Position numbers and translations under genes: made by a program. Shown here in pieces: positions 5,502-6,574 of a DNA stretch of 6,574 nt (the stretch's first letter is position 1; every line of letters begins with the position of its first letter). The stretch is from positions 1 through 6,574 of the forward strand of contig CAJLLB010000107.1 of NCBI GenBank assembly GCA_905207425.1. The letters run 5' to 3'. Under the pieces are notes generated by a model. The model did no database searches. It saw only the letters and a program-made list of their open reading frames with translations, and was not told where the DNA came from. This DNA comes from an uncultured Collinsella sp. Lineage in GTDB: Bacteria; Actinomycetota; Coriobacteriia; Coriobacteriales; Coriobacteriaceae.

Positions 5502-6518
5502 ATGAGTGAATCGACTGCGGTGGAGGCGCCGGCGGCAAAGGAGCCGTTCTTTAAGATGTCCTCCATCCCGGGTGCCAATATTTTGGTGCCGCTTTTGCTG
5601 GGCTGCCTGCTCAACACGCTATTCCCTGACCTGTTCAAAACGCTCGGCAGCTTTACGCTTGGCATGACCCAGCAGGGCGCTGGCCCGCTCGTGGGCGCTT
5701 TTTTGCTCATCGTCGGTACGACGATTTCGTTTAAGAGCGCTCCTGCCGCCGCTGCCCGCGGCGCCATCATCATCGCCGTCAAGCAGATCGTGGTCGTTGC
5801 CATGTCGCTGCTCATCCTTTATGTGTTCAACGACAACTTGTTTGGCATCTCTGCCATGGTGATGCTGGCGGCTTGCACCGGCGCCAACAACGCTATGTAC
5901 GCTGGGCTGATGGGTACCATGGGCAACGAGGCTGAGCGTGGCGCTGTCGCCATCACCACGCTGGTTGTCGGCCCTCCGGTCACGATGATCGTGCTCGGCG
6001 CTGCCGGCCAGGCCCCGATCGGCTGGTCGCTCGTGGGCGCCATTCTGCCGATCGTCGTCGGCATTATTCTGGGTAACCTGTTCCCCAGCTTTAAGAAGAT
6101 GATGGCACCGGCACTTTCCGCCATCATCGTGCTCGTCTTCTTTGCCATGGGCTCGACCATGACTTTTGGCCAGCTTATCAACGGCGGTCTTCCCGGCATC
6201 CTGCTCGGCGTGATCTGCTCGGTGATCTTTGCAATTCCCGTCATCGCGGTCGATAAGCTCACGGGCGGTACGGGTGTCGCAGGTGCGGCCATTTCGAGCT
6301 GCGCCGGAGCCAATGTGGCCACGCCTGCTGCCATGGCAAGCGTCAACGAGGCCATGTACGGCGGCGCGGTGCTCGCGACGGCCACGGCACAGGTTGCTGC
6401 CTGCGCAATCGTTACGGCTATTTTGACCCCGCTGGTCACCAGCTGGTGCTACAAGCATTTTGAGGGCCAGCAGAGCAACGGCAAGGCAACGACCGACAAG
6501 GCCTCCGCAGCCGCCTAA
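5502..6518 (+). CDS. kdgT: 2-keto-3-deoxygluconate permease (KdgT family)
   Basis: Predicted 338-residue, very hydrophobic inner-membrane carrier, close to the usual KdgT length of about 325-330. The family's opening, IPGANILVPLLLGCLLNTLFP, lies at about 22-42. Around ten membrane segments follow, and the tail after about residue 320 is short, hydrophilic and Ala/Lys-rich. KdgT proteins import 2-keto-3-deoxygluconate, an intermediate of pectin and hexuronate breakdown, by cation symport; uptake is followed by KdgK and KdgA, neither of which is in this window. Two similar motifs, CTGANN (125-130) and CAGANV (267-272), sit about 142 residues apart in the two halves, consistent with a two-fold repeat architecture. 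It lies 108 bases after the dehydrogenase gene with a hairpin between. Specificity for a related sugar acid cannot be excluded. Confidence 0.9.
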   Translation: MSESTAVEAPAAKEPFFKMSSIPGANILVPLLLGCLLNTLFPDLFKTLGSFTLGMTQQGAGPLVGAFLLIVGTTISFKSAPAAAARGAIIIAVKQIVVVAMSLLILYVFNDNLFGISAMVMLAACTGANNAMYAGLMGTMGNEAERGAVAITTLVVGPPVTMIVLGAAGQAPIGWSLVGAILPIVVGIILGNLFPSFKKMMAPALSAIIVLVFFAMGSTMTFGQLINGGLPGILLGVICSVIFAIPVIAVDKLTGGTGVAGAAISSCAGANVATPAAMASVNEAMYGGAVLATATAQVAACAIVTAILTPLVTSWCYKHFEGQQSNGKATTDKASAAA

Positions 6519-6574
6519 TGCCAAACGGTAATCAAAGCTAAAAACTAGCTACGCCACAGGGCGGCCACGGGGGA

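Noticed and set aside
5619..6524. 301-codon minus-strand open frame opposite the permease
   Set aside because: Low-complexity His/Arg/Asp/Gly content typical of an antisense shadow; the plus-strand permease is clear.
6536..6550. Small perfect hairpin AGCTA-AAAAC-TAGCT after the permease as a terminator
   Set aside because: Only five AT-rich pairs and no T tract follows; the real terminator may lie beyond the window.

Overview
The window looks like a piece of a GC-rich actinobacterial chromosome, most likely a gut Coriobacteriia such as Collinsella. This is inferred from the strong G/C preference at third codon positions, the AT-rich intergenic promoter region and the general look of the proteins. 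No rRNA or marker gene is present to prove it.

Layout: two gene groups diverge from a control region of about 365 bp (4279-4643). Leftward, on the minus strand, is a tightly packed three-gene operon. It runs from a MarR-family regulator (3829-4278) to an ABC exporter half-transporter with a large extra extracytoplasmic domain (1466-3832) and then a second ABC half-transporter, cut by the left window edge (1-1466). Start and stop codons overlap at both junctions (GTGA and TAATG), each with a good Shine-Dalgarno sequence inside the preceding gene. The first ABC protein has Asp in place of the catalytic Glu and Gln in place of the switch His. This is the signature of the degenerate site in heterodimeric multidrug-type exporters, so the two ABC proteins very probably form one asymmetric heterodimer, with the MarR protein as its likely local regulator.

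Rightward, on the plus strand, are a short-chain dehydrogenase/reductase (4644-5393), a GC-rich hairpin followed by a T-rich stretch (5413-5452), and a 2-keto-3-deoxygluconate permease, KdgT (5502-6518). The pairing suggests uptake and redox processing of a sugar-acid intermediate from pectin or hexuronate breakdown, but the substrate of the dehydrogenase is not readable from sequence alone.

The intergenic region is the least ordinary part. It holds two inverted copies of a roughly 21-nt element, a third partial copy, and several palindromes around a plausible plus-strand promoter. The last ~56 bases (6519-6574) hold no gene that I can recognise. I see no tRNA, rRNA, CRISPR, insertion sequence or clearly new system. 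The window is mostly familiar families with a few details worth checking.
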